A DNA stretch of 64,000 nucleotides. Origin: Actinospineispora spinosispora DSM 44797. Its GTDB lineage: Bacteria > Actinomycetota > Actinomycetes > Mycobacteriales > Pseudonocardiaceae. The translations under genes were made by a program, and so were the position numbers. The notes beneath the pieces were generated by a model. That model did no database searches. It was not told the DNA's origin and was given only the letters and a program-made list of their open reading frames with translations. The DNA is taken from assembly GCF_000429025.1 (NCBI RefSeq), contig NZ_AUBB01000020.1:248001-312000 (forward strand). Direction: 5' to 3'. How positions within the stretch are numbered: the stretch's first letter is position 1; each line of letters starts with the position of its first letter. Shown piece after piece: positions 1 through 6,749 of the stretch.

Positions 1-477
1 TCCGTCGGTGTCTCCGGGCAGCAGATCGAAGCCAGGGTTGCGCCCAGCCAGATAAGCCCCGAAGCACAAGCCCAGATAGCTGCCGCCCTCTCGCACCCAG
101 CCACGGACCAACTCGGCGGAACCACGCAGCTGCCGCCACGCTCCCTCAAGATCGGCACCACCGCCCGGCTGCACGTACAAGCGCGCCTGGGCCAGAACCG
201 CGGAGGTCAGCGCAACCCCCGAATCGGGGCCCACGTACCGAGTCCGGAAAGGCCGAGGCGCAGCGCGCAGCAACGCAGCCACAGCCGGCGCGCAGTCCGG
301 GCAACCCTGCGGGCCACCGTAGATCAATGCGAGTGGAGCCTGACCACCCAGCTCGTCAGCGCTCGCCCGGGAACAGCCGGCGACCAGCACAGCAGCGGCC
401 GGAAGCACGCCGAGCAGCAGCCGACGACGGTTCACCACACTGAGACCGCAATCGACGTTCCGGAGCACGTCACCCAT
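1..477 (-). CDS. BPL_N-domain lipoprotein, C-terminus cut by window edge
   Basis: 159 codons are visible from the ATG at 477 and run off the left edge without a stop. The N-terminus has a short charged stretch (NRRR), a hydrophobic segment and the lipobox VAGC near residues 32-35, so it should be an exported, lipid-anchored protein. The body shows the glutamine-amidotransferase-like fold of the biotin-protein-ligase N-terminal family (BPL_N): a YVQPGGG segment, then a nucleophile-elbow sequence GLCFGAYLAG that contains the family Cys. Members of this family are uncharacterised cell-envelope proteins in actinomycetes, so no reaction is claimed. In-frame GTG codons at residues 14-15 are alternative starts that would sit directly before the signal peptide's arginines. 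It does not appear linked to the neighbouring genes. Confidence 0.8.
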   Translation of the reverse strand, partial: MGDVLRNVDCGLSVVNRRRLLLGVLPAAAVLVAGCSRASADELGGQAPLALIYGGPQGCPDCAPAVAALLRAAPRPFRTRYVGPDSGVALTSAVLAQARLYVQPGGGADLEGAWRQLRGSAELVRGWVREGGSYLGLCFGAYLAGRNPGFDLLPGDTDG

Positions 478-912
478 GGCCACTCTCCTGCCTCACACCT
501 ACCGACCAGCACCCCGCAAGCGCACACAGCCGTTGAGGTCGCCGAGCCACGATGACGCAAAACCCGGGAACCCGGACCCGCCGATCGGCGGCTCAACACC
601 CCCCGACCCGCCACACCTCATCCGATCATCGTCACTGTCGTGCTGTGACCAGCTGCTCGTCGACGGCGCCGCCGCCGAAGCCTCGCCGACCTCCCCGGAA
701 CCCACCAATGTGATCGAGAACCCCGCACGGGGCTGCGCGATGGCGCACTCTTGCGAAAGTGGGTGGCCGACTCGGGCGGCGGCACCCTGCCAGTCGGACT
801 GCTGTCATTGCGAGTACCAGCAATCGAGCACGTCCGCGCCGGCCACGGAAATCACCAAGTGAAATCATCAAGAGCCACTCGAGATCGGCATATCGCTTCA
901 TGAATCGCCGGG
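478..912. other. Intergenic stretch, no convincing gene
   Basis: Several open frames cross this stretch but none shows a recognisable domain or a good ribosome binding site. A perfect 14-bp GC-rich palindrome (CCGCCGATCGGCGG) lies at 578-591, about 100 bp upstream of the lipoprotein start, and could be an operator or chance in GC-rich DNA. Confidence 0.5.
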
Positions 913-1128
913 CTAGTCGAGGCGCCAGTACCGGGCAGCGCAGCCGGTGTCGGCCTCGGTCGGACTCATCGTGTGCCACGTCAAGTGCTCGGCCAGGGTC
1001 GGGGCCACTCGATGCCACATCAGGTGGGTCTGCGGGATGCCGTGCAGCAGTACCAATGGCGGCCCCGTCGATGCTGCCAGTGCGGGTGTGGCGCCCGGCA
1101 CACCCTGCCCGTATCGACCGAACCGCAC
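913..1128 (-). pseudogene. Remnant of an alpha/beta-hydrolase (N-terminal fragment)
   Basis: The 71-codon frame contains [20 protein letters not shown], the first beta strand and HG oxyanion motif of alpha/beta-fold hydrolases of the haloacetate dehalogenase / epoxide hydrolase type. Homology stops after roughly 30 residues. The expected next strand (DLRGYG), the nucleophile elbow (GHDRG-like) and the catalytic Asp/His are absent, and the frame ends at 913. A stop lies just upstream at 1156-1158. Full-length relatives are about 290 residues, so this is a 5' fragment and cannot be an active enzyme. It marks deletion or rearrangement in this flank. Confidence 0.6.
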
Positions 1129-1203
1129 GGTCGAGCTTCCAGCTCCGGGCAGTGATCATGCCGTCGACGGGTCAATTCTGAGCAGGAACCGCCCGCGAGA
1201 ACG

Positions 1204-1734
1204 TCAGACCATGGACGCGACATCGGGCTGCCGCACGGCGGTCGGTCGCCGCGAGAGACGGGCGAGGATGATCATGACCGCCGGAATGAGCAGGTCGTAG
1301 ACAAGGACGCCACCGGTGTTGCCGGGGGCATGGTCGCCGTTGGCGATCCACTGGTAGAGGTGACCGATTACCGCGCCCCACAGGAACATGCCGGCGCCGA
1401 GGCCGATGGTGATGCGCTCCCTGGCCGAGCTCGAGGGCGAGCCGGCGCGAAGGCCAAGGACAGCGAGCCCGAGGTTGGCGAAGGCGATTTCGAACTCGAA
1501 CGGGGTTCGACCGAACCCGATCGCAGTGGCCATCATGTCCGGGATCGCGACGAACGAGAGTGTCATCCACAGGCTTCCGCAGCCGAGTGCACCGATCGCC
1601 CACCACCGCTGCCAGGTCTCCAACGTTTCCTGACGGGACGAGCTGTGCCGCGTGCGGATCAGCGCGCCGACGACAGCGACCAGCAGCCAGATGAGAGGGA
1701 AAGAAGACTGTGCGAAGTACGAGACCGTGTCCAT
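1204..1734 (-). CDS. DUF6790-like integral membrane protein
   Basis: 176 residues with four or five hydrophobic segments. Signature stretches are FPLIWLLVAVVGA, FAIANLG-like (EIAFANLGLAVLGL), GHLYQWIANGDHAPGNTGG and a final membrane helix before a basic tail (LSRRP). The HxYQWxxxxxxAPGNTGG segment is typical of the actinobacterial DUF6790 family of small polytopic membrane proteins, whose function is unknown. The ATG at 1734 is preferred over the TTG at 1740. It lies a few bases after a TTGACA-N17-TAAGAC promoter, so the mRNA is probably leaderless or nearly so. It is divergent from the MarR gene and shares its operator region, so it is the likely target of that regulator. Confidence 0.7.
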   Translation of the reverse strand: MDTVSYFAQSSFPLIWLLVAVVGALIRTRHSSSRQETLETWQRWWAIGALGCGSLWMTLSFVAIPDMMATAIGFGRTPFEFEIAFANLGLAVLGLRAGSPSSSARERITIGLGAGMFLWGAVIGHLYQWIANGDHAPGNTGGVLVYDLLIPAVMIILARLSRRPTAVRQPDVASMV

Positions 1735-1741
1735 ACCCAAA

Positions 1742-1770
1742 GTCTTACCTAGTTAATATTAACCTGTCAA
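1742..1770 (-). promoter_or_regulatory. Promoter of the DUF6790-like gene
   Basis: Reading on the minus strand, TTGACA occupies 1770-1765. A 17-bp spacer follows, then TAAGAC at 1747-1742. The start codon at 1734 is only 7 bp further on. The spacer is exactly where the MarR palindrome sits. Confidence 0.5.
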
Positions 1771-1772
1771 GA
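1743..1772. promoter_or_regulatory. Palindromic operator between marR-like gene and membrane gene
   Basis: The core GTTAATATTAAC (1752-1763) is a perfect 12-bp palindrome. Outer arms TCTT (1743-1746) and AAGA (1769-1772) are symmetric about the same centre, giving a ~30-bp interrupted dyad. It lies inside the -35/-10 spacer of the minus-strand promoter and just upstream of a TATGCT -10 box (1779-1784) that would start transcription at the GTG of the MarR gene. This is the classic layout of an autoregulated MarR switch; binding itself is inferred. Confidence 0.65.
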
Positions 1773-1790
1773 CTGCTGTATGCTCGCACC

Positions 1791-2210
1791 GTGGACTATG
1801 GACTGGCCGACTTGCTGCATCGCGTAGTACTCCTGCTCGGAGAGGCCGCGCGGCAGCGCGGCAGCGATCCCGGAGGGCTGAGCTACAGCCAGATGCGCTT
1901 GCTGGGAACGCTGGAAGACATCCAACCGGCAACCCAGCACCAGCTGGCACAAGCACTGTCGGTTTCCGACCCCGCGATCAGCCGGGCGCTGCGCCCGCTA
2001 GAGGTCGCCGGCCTCGTGCAGGTCCGCACCGATCCCGAGCACGGGCGGCGACGACTGGTCAGCATCACCGAAACCGGCAGCAAGGCTTTCCGCGACACCG
2101 GCACACCACTCTACGAAGAGCTTCGTGACGGTCTACTCGAAGCAGGATTCCCGTACGAGCGATATCTGAGCGACACCGCCAGGCTCGCCGAAATCCTCGC
2201 CCGCCCGTGA
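1791..2210 (+). CDS. MarR-family transcriptional regulator
   Basis: A 139-residue winged-helix regulator. The segment LSYSQMRLLGTLE leads into the helix-turn-helix (HQLAQALSVSDPAISRALRP), followed by the wing RTDPEHGRRRLVSIT and the C-terminal dimerisation helix. This is the normal MarR order and length. GTG 1791 is chosen rather than the in-frame ATG at 1710 for two reasons: the longer version would start inside the divergent gene and read through the operator, and a TATGCT -10 lies 7 bp upstream, implying a leaderless message. It most likely represses itself and the divergent membrane-protein gene. Ligand unknown. Confidence 0.85.
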   Translation: MDYGLADLLHRVVLLLGEAARQRGSDPGGLSYSQMRLLGTLEDIQPATQHQLAQALSVSDPAISRALRPLEVAGLVQVRTDPEHGRRRLVSITETGSKAFRDTGTPLYEELRDGLLEAGFPYERYLSDTARLAEILARP

Positions 2211-2622
2211 TGCCGCCCGTCGGTCGAGTGCGGGTCGACTATCAGGTAGATACCGGACCCACGTTGCGCTCAGCCGAGGTCCGCGACGGTCGGACGGGAA
2301 CCGGTGCGCTGTTGCTCTTCGCTGACCAGCTCGGCACCCACTTCCACAGTGGTGAGCGCGCCGGGCGAGAAGTGCCGCGGTGGAACCTGGAACCTCCGCC
2401 GCGCGATCGCGCAACCCTGGGTGCGCCCGCGCCGTACCGGTCACGCGAGCACGCGATCATGGCCGACTACTGGGCCTGCTGTTGAATCGTTCAGCAGTCG
2501 GGCGGGATCGACACCTCATAACCGGCCGGAGCTCGTCCAAGGAATGGCGGACAGCAACAATGCTTTCGCCCCGGGAACCGATCTCGAAAGTGTGAGGTCC
2601 CATTATTCGTAAAGTATGTCGT
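2211..2622 (+). other. Intergenic stretch with a possible photolyase-like remnant
   Basis: A frame opening at 2207, overlapping the marR stop, contains LLLFADQLGTHFHSGERAGR at about 2308-2367. This resembles the N-terminal strand of the cryptochrome/photolyase-related (DPRP) family (LFxDQLGPHF). Similarity lasts only about 20 residues, and the following conserved HRQKxHLVLS region is absent from every frame. A decayed remnant is therefore possible but weakly supported. Nothing else recognisable lies here. Confidence 0.3.
2610..2615 (+). promoter_or_regulatory. Candidate -10 box for the LuxR-LAL gene
   Basis: TAAAGT ends 7 bp before the ATG at 2623, and no Shine-Dalgarno sequence precedes that ATG, so a leaderless transcript is plausible. 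No clear -35 is seen. Confidence 0.35.
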
Positions 2623-5337
2623 ATGTCGTCGTCGGCCGGGCCTGTCGGTTCACTCGTCGGCAGGCGGGCCGAAATGCGGGTTCTCGACGAGCTGGTCGGC
2701 GCGGTGCGTGGCGGACGGGGTGGCGCACTGGTCCTGCGTGGTGAGGCGGGTATCGGCAAGAGCGCGTTGCTGGAGCACGCCCAACTGGCCGCGTCGGGTT
2801 TCCGGGTGCTGCACGGGTCCGGGGCGGAGTTCGAGTCCGAGCTGCCGTTCGCCGCCCTGCACCAGCTGTGCCGGCCCGCCGACGATCACCTCACCACACT
2901 GCCCATCCAGCACCAGGACGTCCTGCGGGTCGCGTTCGGCCTGGCCTCCGGACCGCCGGACCCCTTCCGCGTCGGGCTGGCGACCTTGGAGCTGCTGGCG
3001 GCCGCCGCGCGAGAACGCCCACTGCTGTGCTTGGTGGACGACGCTCAGTGGCTGGACGCGGCCTCGGCGGCGGCGCTGGCTTTCATCGCCCGACGTGTCA
3101 ACACCGAACGCCTGGCGATGTTGTTCGCCGTCAGGGTGCCCTCCCCTGCCCGAGCGCTGGATCAGCTGCCTGCCCTGATCGTCGAGCAGCTGAGCGACGA
3201 CGATGCCCGAGCCCTGCTGGCGGCGAAAACTCCCGCGCTGCTCGACCACCAGGTGCGCGACCGGATCGTGGCCGAAGCCAGAGGCAACCCGCTCGCCCTG
3301 TTGCAGCTACCCGGCGTCGATGGGTTCGCCATGGCCCACACCTCCTCGGTCCCGACCCGGATCGAGCGGGGCTTCCAAGCCAGGCTGGTCGACCTGCCCA
3401 CCGAAGCACGCCAGCTGCTGACCTTGGCCAGCGCCGACCCGACCGGCGACCCCGGCCTGTTGTGGCCCGCCGCGCAACACCTGCGGATCGACGTACCGGC
3501 CGCCAGCGCGGCCGCCACCGCCACCGGGCTCGTCGAATTCGCGACCCGGGTCCGCTTCTGCCACCCGCTGGCCCGCTCGGCGGTCTACCTCGCCGCCGAC
3601 GCCGACGAACGCCGACGGGCCCACCAGGTGCTCGCCCAGGTCACGAACCCCACCCTCGACCCGGACCGGCAGACCTGGCACCGCGCGCGAGCCAGCAGCG
3701 GCCCCGACGAACACGTCGCGGCCGAGCTCGAACACTCCGCCTCCCGCGCCCGAGCTCGCGGCGGTGTCGTCGCCTCAGCCGCCTTCCTCGAACGCGCGGC
3801 GGAACTGTCGCTCGATCCCGTCAAACGGATGGCACGAACCCTCACCGCTGCCCGCGCCGCATTCGACGCCGGCACCCCCCACGCGGCCGCCGGGCTACTC
3901 GACACCCTCGAGAACGCCGGCCTGACCGAGCCCCAGCATGCCGAGGTCGACCTGCTGCGTGGCCAGATCGCGTTCCTGCGCCATGGGGATGGCGATGGTC
4001 CGGCCTTCATGATCCGGGCCGGACAACGGCTCTCGACGGTGGATCCCCGGCGATCCCGCGACTGCTTCCTGGACGCCCTGGAGATGAGCTTCGTCGTCGG
4101 GCGCCCCAGCGGCGTCATGGACAAGGTCCTCGACGCCGCCCGAGCCTCGGCGCCCGCACCGCGCCCGCCGGACATCCTGGACGCGCTGACCCTGCTCACC
4201 ACTCAGGGGCACCGCGCCGCGGTTCCCCTGATCCGACGTGTCCTCGACGGCGCCGACAATCCGCTCTGGATGCGGCGCCCCGTGCTCTCCGCCGTCGTCG
4301 CCGCCAATCTGTGGGATCCGCACATCAGCCAGGCGATCAGCGAGTCATTGATGAGAGCCGGCCGCGACTCGGGGGCACCGCTCGCCCTGCGCCTCGGCCT
4401 CGCCCAGGTGGCGTTCAACGCCGCACTGGCCGGCGACGTCGGGCGGGCCATCGAGGCGATCGCCGAGGAGGGGGCGATCGCCGACGCCACCGGAGGACCA
4501 GCGGCCTACTACGGCCAGCTGCAGCTCGCGGCGGTCCGAGGCCGACGCGAGGAGGGGCTGGCCCTGATCGCGGAGGCCACCGAGGCGGCGACAGCGCGCG
4601 GCACGGAGCAGTTGCTCGCGACCGCCTACTGGACCGCGGCCGTGCTGAACAACAGCCTGGCGGACTATCCCGCCGCACTCGCGGCGGCTCGCCTCGCCAC
4701 CGCCCACCACGACCTCGCCTTCACCGGGTTCGTCCTGGCCGAACTGGTGGAGGCGGCGGTGCGGTGCGGTAAGCACGACACGGCCACTACCGCACTGGAA
4801 CAGTTGACCGAACGCGCCGACGCCAGCGGAACCCCCACCGGCCTGGGCATCGCGGCCTGCGCCCGAGGACTGGTGACCGGGGTCGAGGACCACTACCGCG
4901 ACGCCGTCGAGCACCTCGACCAGAGTCCCCTGCTGCCCTACCGAGCCCGAGCACACCTCGTCTACGGCGAGTGGCTGCGCCGGCAGGGCCGCCGCAAGGA
5001 CGGCCGCGCCCACCTGCGCACCGCCCACGAGCTGCTGTCCGGCGCAGGGATCGAGGCATTCGCCCGGCGCGCCGCCAACGAACTGCGCGCCACCGGGGAG
5101 AACGTCTCCAACCGGTCCACCCGCACCCACGATCAGCTCACCATGCAAGAAGTGCACATCGCCCGCTTCGTCGCCACCGGAGCCACCTCCAACGAAGTCG
5201 CCGCCCGCCTCTTCATCAGCCCCCGCACGGTCGACGCCCACCTCCGCAACATCTTCCGCAAACTCGGCATCACCTCCCGCCGGCAACTCAGGCAACTCCC
5301 CAACCTCGTGGACCGCGCGCTCGACTCCGGAAACTAG
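2623..5337 (+). CDS. LuxR-family regulator of the LAL type (AAA ATPase plus HTH)
   Basis: 904 residues, the usual size of large ATP-binding LuxR (LAL/MalT-like) regulators. It begins with an AAA_16-type ATPase: VGRRAEM at residues 12-18, Walker A GEAGIGKS at 40-47, and Walker B LLCLVDDAQWLD with the acidic pair near 139-140. A long alpha-helical TPR-like sensor region (~300-820) follows. The C-terminus is a LuxR helix-turn-helix (~845-895) with TSNEVAARLFISPRTVDAHL. It should be a cytoplasmic, ATP-dependent, ligand-responsive activator. No target gene is adjacent: the next gene is convergent, on the other strand. Regulation of the ESX locus by it is possible but not shown. Confidence 0.9.
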   Translation: MSSSAGPVGSLVGRRAEMRVLDELVGAVRGGRGGALVLRGEAGIGKSALLEHAQLAASGFRVLHGSGAEFESELPFAALHQLCRPADDHLTTLPIQHQDVLRVAFGLASGPPDPFRVGLATLELLAAAARERPLLCLVDDAQWLDAASAAALAFIARRVNTERLAMLFAVRVPSPARALDQLPALIVEQLSDDDARALLAAKTPALLDHQVRDRIVAEARGNPLALLQLPGVDGFAMAHTSSVPTRIERGFQARLVDLPTEARQLLTLASADPTGDPGLLWPAAQHLRIDVPAASAAATATGLVEFATRVRFCHPLARSAVYLAADADERRRAHQVLAQVTNPTLDPDRQTWHRARASSGPDEHVAAELEHSASRARARGGVVASAAFLERAAELSLDPVKRMARTLTAARAAFDAGTPHAAAGLLDTLENAGLTEPQHAEVDLLRGQIAFLRHGDGDGPAFMIRAGQRLSTVDPRRSRDCFLDALEMSFVVGRPSGVMDKVLDAARASAPAPRPPDILDALTLLTTQGHRAAVPLIRRVLDGADNPLWMRRPVLSAVVAANLWDPHISQAISESLMRAGRDSGAPLALRLGLAQVAFNAALAGDVGRAIEAIAEEGAIADATGGPAAYYGQLQLAAVRGRREEGLALIAEATEAATARGTEQLLATAYWTAAVLNNSLADYPAALAAARLATAHHDLAFTGFVLAELVEAAVRCGKHDTATTALEQLTERADASGTPTGLGIAACARGLVTGVEDHYRDAVEHLDQSPLLPYRARAHLVYGEWLRRQGRRKDGRAHLRTAHELLSGAGIEAFARRAANELRATGENVSNRSTRTHDQLTMQEVHIARFVATGATSNEVAARLFISPRTVDAHLRNIFRKLGITSRRQLRQLPNLVDRALDSGN

Positions 5338-5543
5338 CGCGTGTCCCGTGGATCATGGTCGAGCGGATTCGTAATCTCGGACGGTGGACAGGGTCCGGAC
5401 CCACAGGCCAAGGAGGGTGCGGGCCGGCCGGGCGCCGCTCTGCGCCACGGTCAACATCAGCGCCGACTCGACTGGGGCGGCGCTGGCTCCACCGGGTCCG
5501 CCGTCCTGACCCGCCTGTAGGACGCGCGCCGCGCTCACGGATA

Positions 5544-6494
5544 CTATGAAATATTGTTGAGGTTCTGCTGCTCGATGTCGTGGTAATTCTGGTACGAAGT
5601 GCGCAACCGCTCGTTCGCGTCGTCCAACAGATCGTTCAGATCCTTACTGGATTTTTTGAACCAGTCTGTGACATTCTTGGCCGAGAGTGCCGACGGACTC
5701 TGCCAACCGTCACCGATGTTGTCGAAGAGCGTACCAATACGCGTCATACGCTCGCCGACCTGCCTTGACAGCTGTTTCACCGTCGTGACCGCTTGTGACA
5801 TTTCACCCAAAGCCACTTCGAACCCGTGGAAATCCATTCCATCGGGAAGTCCGGTCATACTTCCATCTTCGCCGATTATGTAGGTATTTTTCCCGACGGT
5901 CAGAGTCTTCTGTCCCGGCTTGACGACATAACTTTGGTCGCCGATCTTGAACACTTTGTCGTCCGTGTGCAGCTTGCCGTCGGCATCGACCTTCCAGGTC
6001 TGACCATCGATCTCGATTTCGTTCTGCCCGGCGTGCAACGTGTATTCTTTATCACCGATTTTGAATACCCGGTCACCGTTGTCCGGCGGGTGCAGCTTGC
6101 CGTCGCCGCCGAGCTCCCAGGTCTTACCATCGATGTCGATCTTGTTCTGGCCGGCCGCCAACGTGTACTCGTGGCCGTTGACCTCGAATACTCGATCGCC
6201 ATTGTCCGGCGGCATCAGTCTGCCGTCCGGACCGAGCGTCCAGGTCTTACCGTCGATGTCGATCTGCGTCTGACCCTTGTGCAGCGTGTACTCGTGACCA
6301 CCGACCGTGAAGACCCGGTCACCGTCGTCCGGCGGCATCAGTTTGCCGTCCGAGCCGAGCGTCCAGGTCTTACCGTCGATGTCGATCTGCGTCTGACCCT
6401 TGTGCAGTATGTACTCGTGACCACCGACCGTGAAGACCCGGTCACCGTCGTCAGGTTGACCATTATCGGCAGCAGCAAGCACTCGTTGGTTCAC
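5544..6494 (-). CDS. Tandem beta-repeat protein fused to a WXG100-like domain; likely ESX substrate
   Basis: 316 residues. Residues ~14-178 are four near-identical ~41-aa repeats (GDRVFTVGGHEYTLHKGQ, then IDIDGKTWTLGPDGKL), and a fifth, degenerate repeat follows to ~215. The rest is an alpha-helical hairpin with a WxS turn at W264 and a C-terminal YHDIE (Y304-E308), matching the YxxxD/E type VII secretion signal. GTG 6494 is preceded by GGAG (6500-6503) at 5 nt. It is the last gene of the WXG100-EccC-giant-protein operon direction, 255 bp below the giant gene's stop. The repeats look like a beta-solenoid or blade surface module; function unknown. It is not an evident immunity protein, since it carries its own export signal. 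Confidence 0.8.
   Translation of the reverse strand: MNQRVLAAADNGQPDDGDRVFTVGGHEYILHKGQTQIDIDGKTWTLGSDGKLMPPDDGDRVFTVGGHEYTLHKGQTQIDIDGKTWTLGPDGRLMPPDNGDRVFEVNGHEYTLAAGQNKIDIDGKTWELGGDGKLHPPDNGDRVFKIGDKEYTLHAGQNEIEIDGQTWKVDADGKLHTDDKVFKIGDQSYVVKPGQKTLTVGKNTYIIGEDGSMTGLPDGMDFHGFEVALGEMSQAVTTVKQLSRQVGERMTRIGTLFDNIGDGWQSPSALSAKNVTDWFKKSSKDLNDLLDDANERLRTSYQNYHDIEQQNLNNIS
5963..6455 (-). repeat. Four tandem 123-bp coding repeats
   Basis: Each unit encodes a 41-aa block PDxGDRVFxVxGHEYTL...DIDGKTWxLGxDGKL. The first two units in coding order are nearly identical at the DNA level; units 3 and 4 have diverged moderately. A fifth partial unit lies at about 5850-5960. Confidence 0.9.
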
Positions 6495-6700
6495 GACAAC
6501 TCCAGGTTCAGAGGTGCACAGTCATTCCGGCGAACCGTCTATCCGGCGCCACCGCGGCGCCTTTCGACCGGCGGAACATGGACACCACGCTACCAGTGCG
6601 CGGCAGCGCCGAGAAGCACTTACATTTGCTTTCCACACGGCGCAAACAGAACCTGAACAATACGCCGAAAATTTGCAAACGGCCCGTCCGCATCGGGCGC

Positions 6701-6717
6701 ACCACGATACCCGTGGT
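6701..6717 (-). terminator. Hairpin 3' of the giant gene
   Basis: ACCACG-N5-CGTGGT forms a 6-bp perfect stem about 33 nt beyond the stop of the giant gene. No U-tract follows, so it may be an RNA-stabilising or attenuating stem rather than a full terminator. The next gene in the same direction begins 207 bp later. Confidence 0.35.
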
Positions 6718-6749
6718 AGTCGTGGCCATTACTCGATAGCACTCGGGGC

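Noticed and set aside
476..862. Plus-strand frame of 128 codons upstream of the hydrolase remnant
   Set aside because: No domain, no ribosome binding site, Pro/Ser/Arg-rich composition.
2868..4772. A 634-codon plus-strand frame within the LuxR-LAL gene
   Set aside because: Arg/Pro/Gly-rich shadow of the LAL frame; the ATPase and HTH motifs are in the other frame.
5353..5538. Minus-strand 61-codon frame between the LAL gene and the 316-aa gene
   Set aside because: No recognisable similarity or start signal; left as intergenic.
5963..6455. CRISPR-like array
   Set aside because: The 123-bp repeats are directly adjacent, in frame and coding, without spacers.
5826..6656. Plus-strand repeat protein (276 codons) opposite the 316-aa gene
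   Set aside because: The repeats are the complement of the minus-strand repeats. Only the minus frame has a Shine-Dalgarno, a WXG-like hairpin and a YxxxE signal.
6508..6729. Small immunity gene (73 codons) between the giant gene and the 316-aa gene
   Set aside because: Composition and lack of a ribosome binding site argue against translation; it covers the region where the leader of the next gene is expected.
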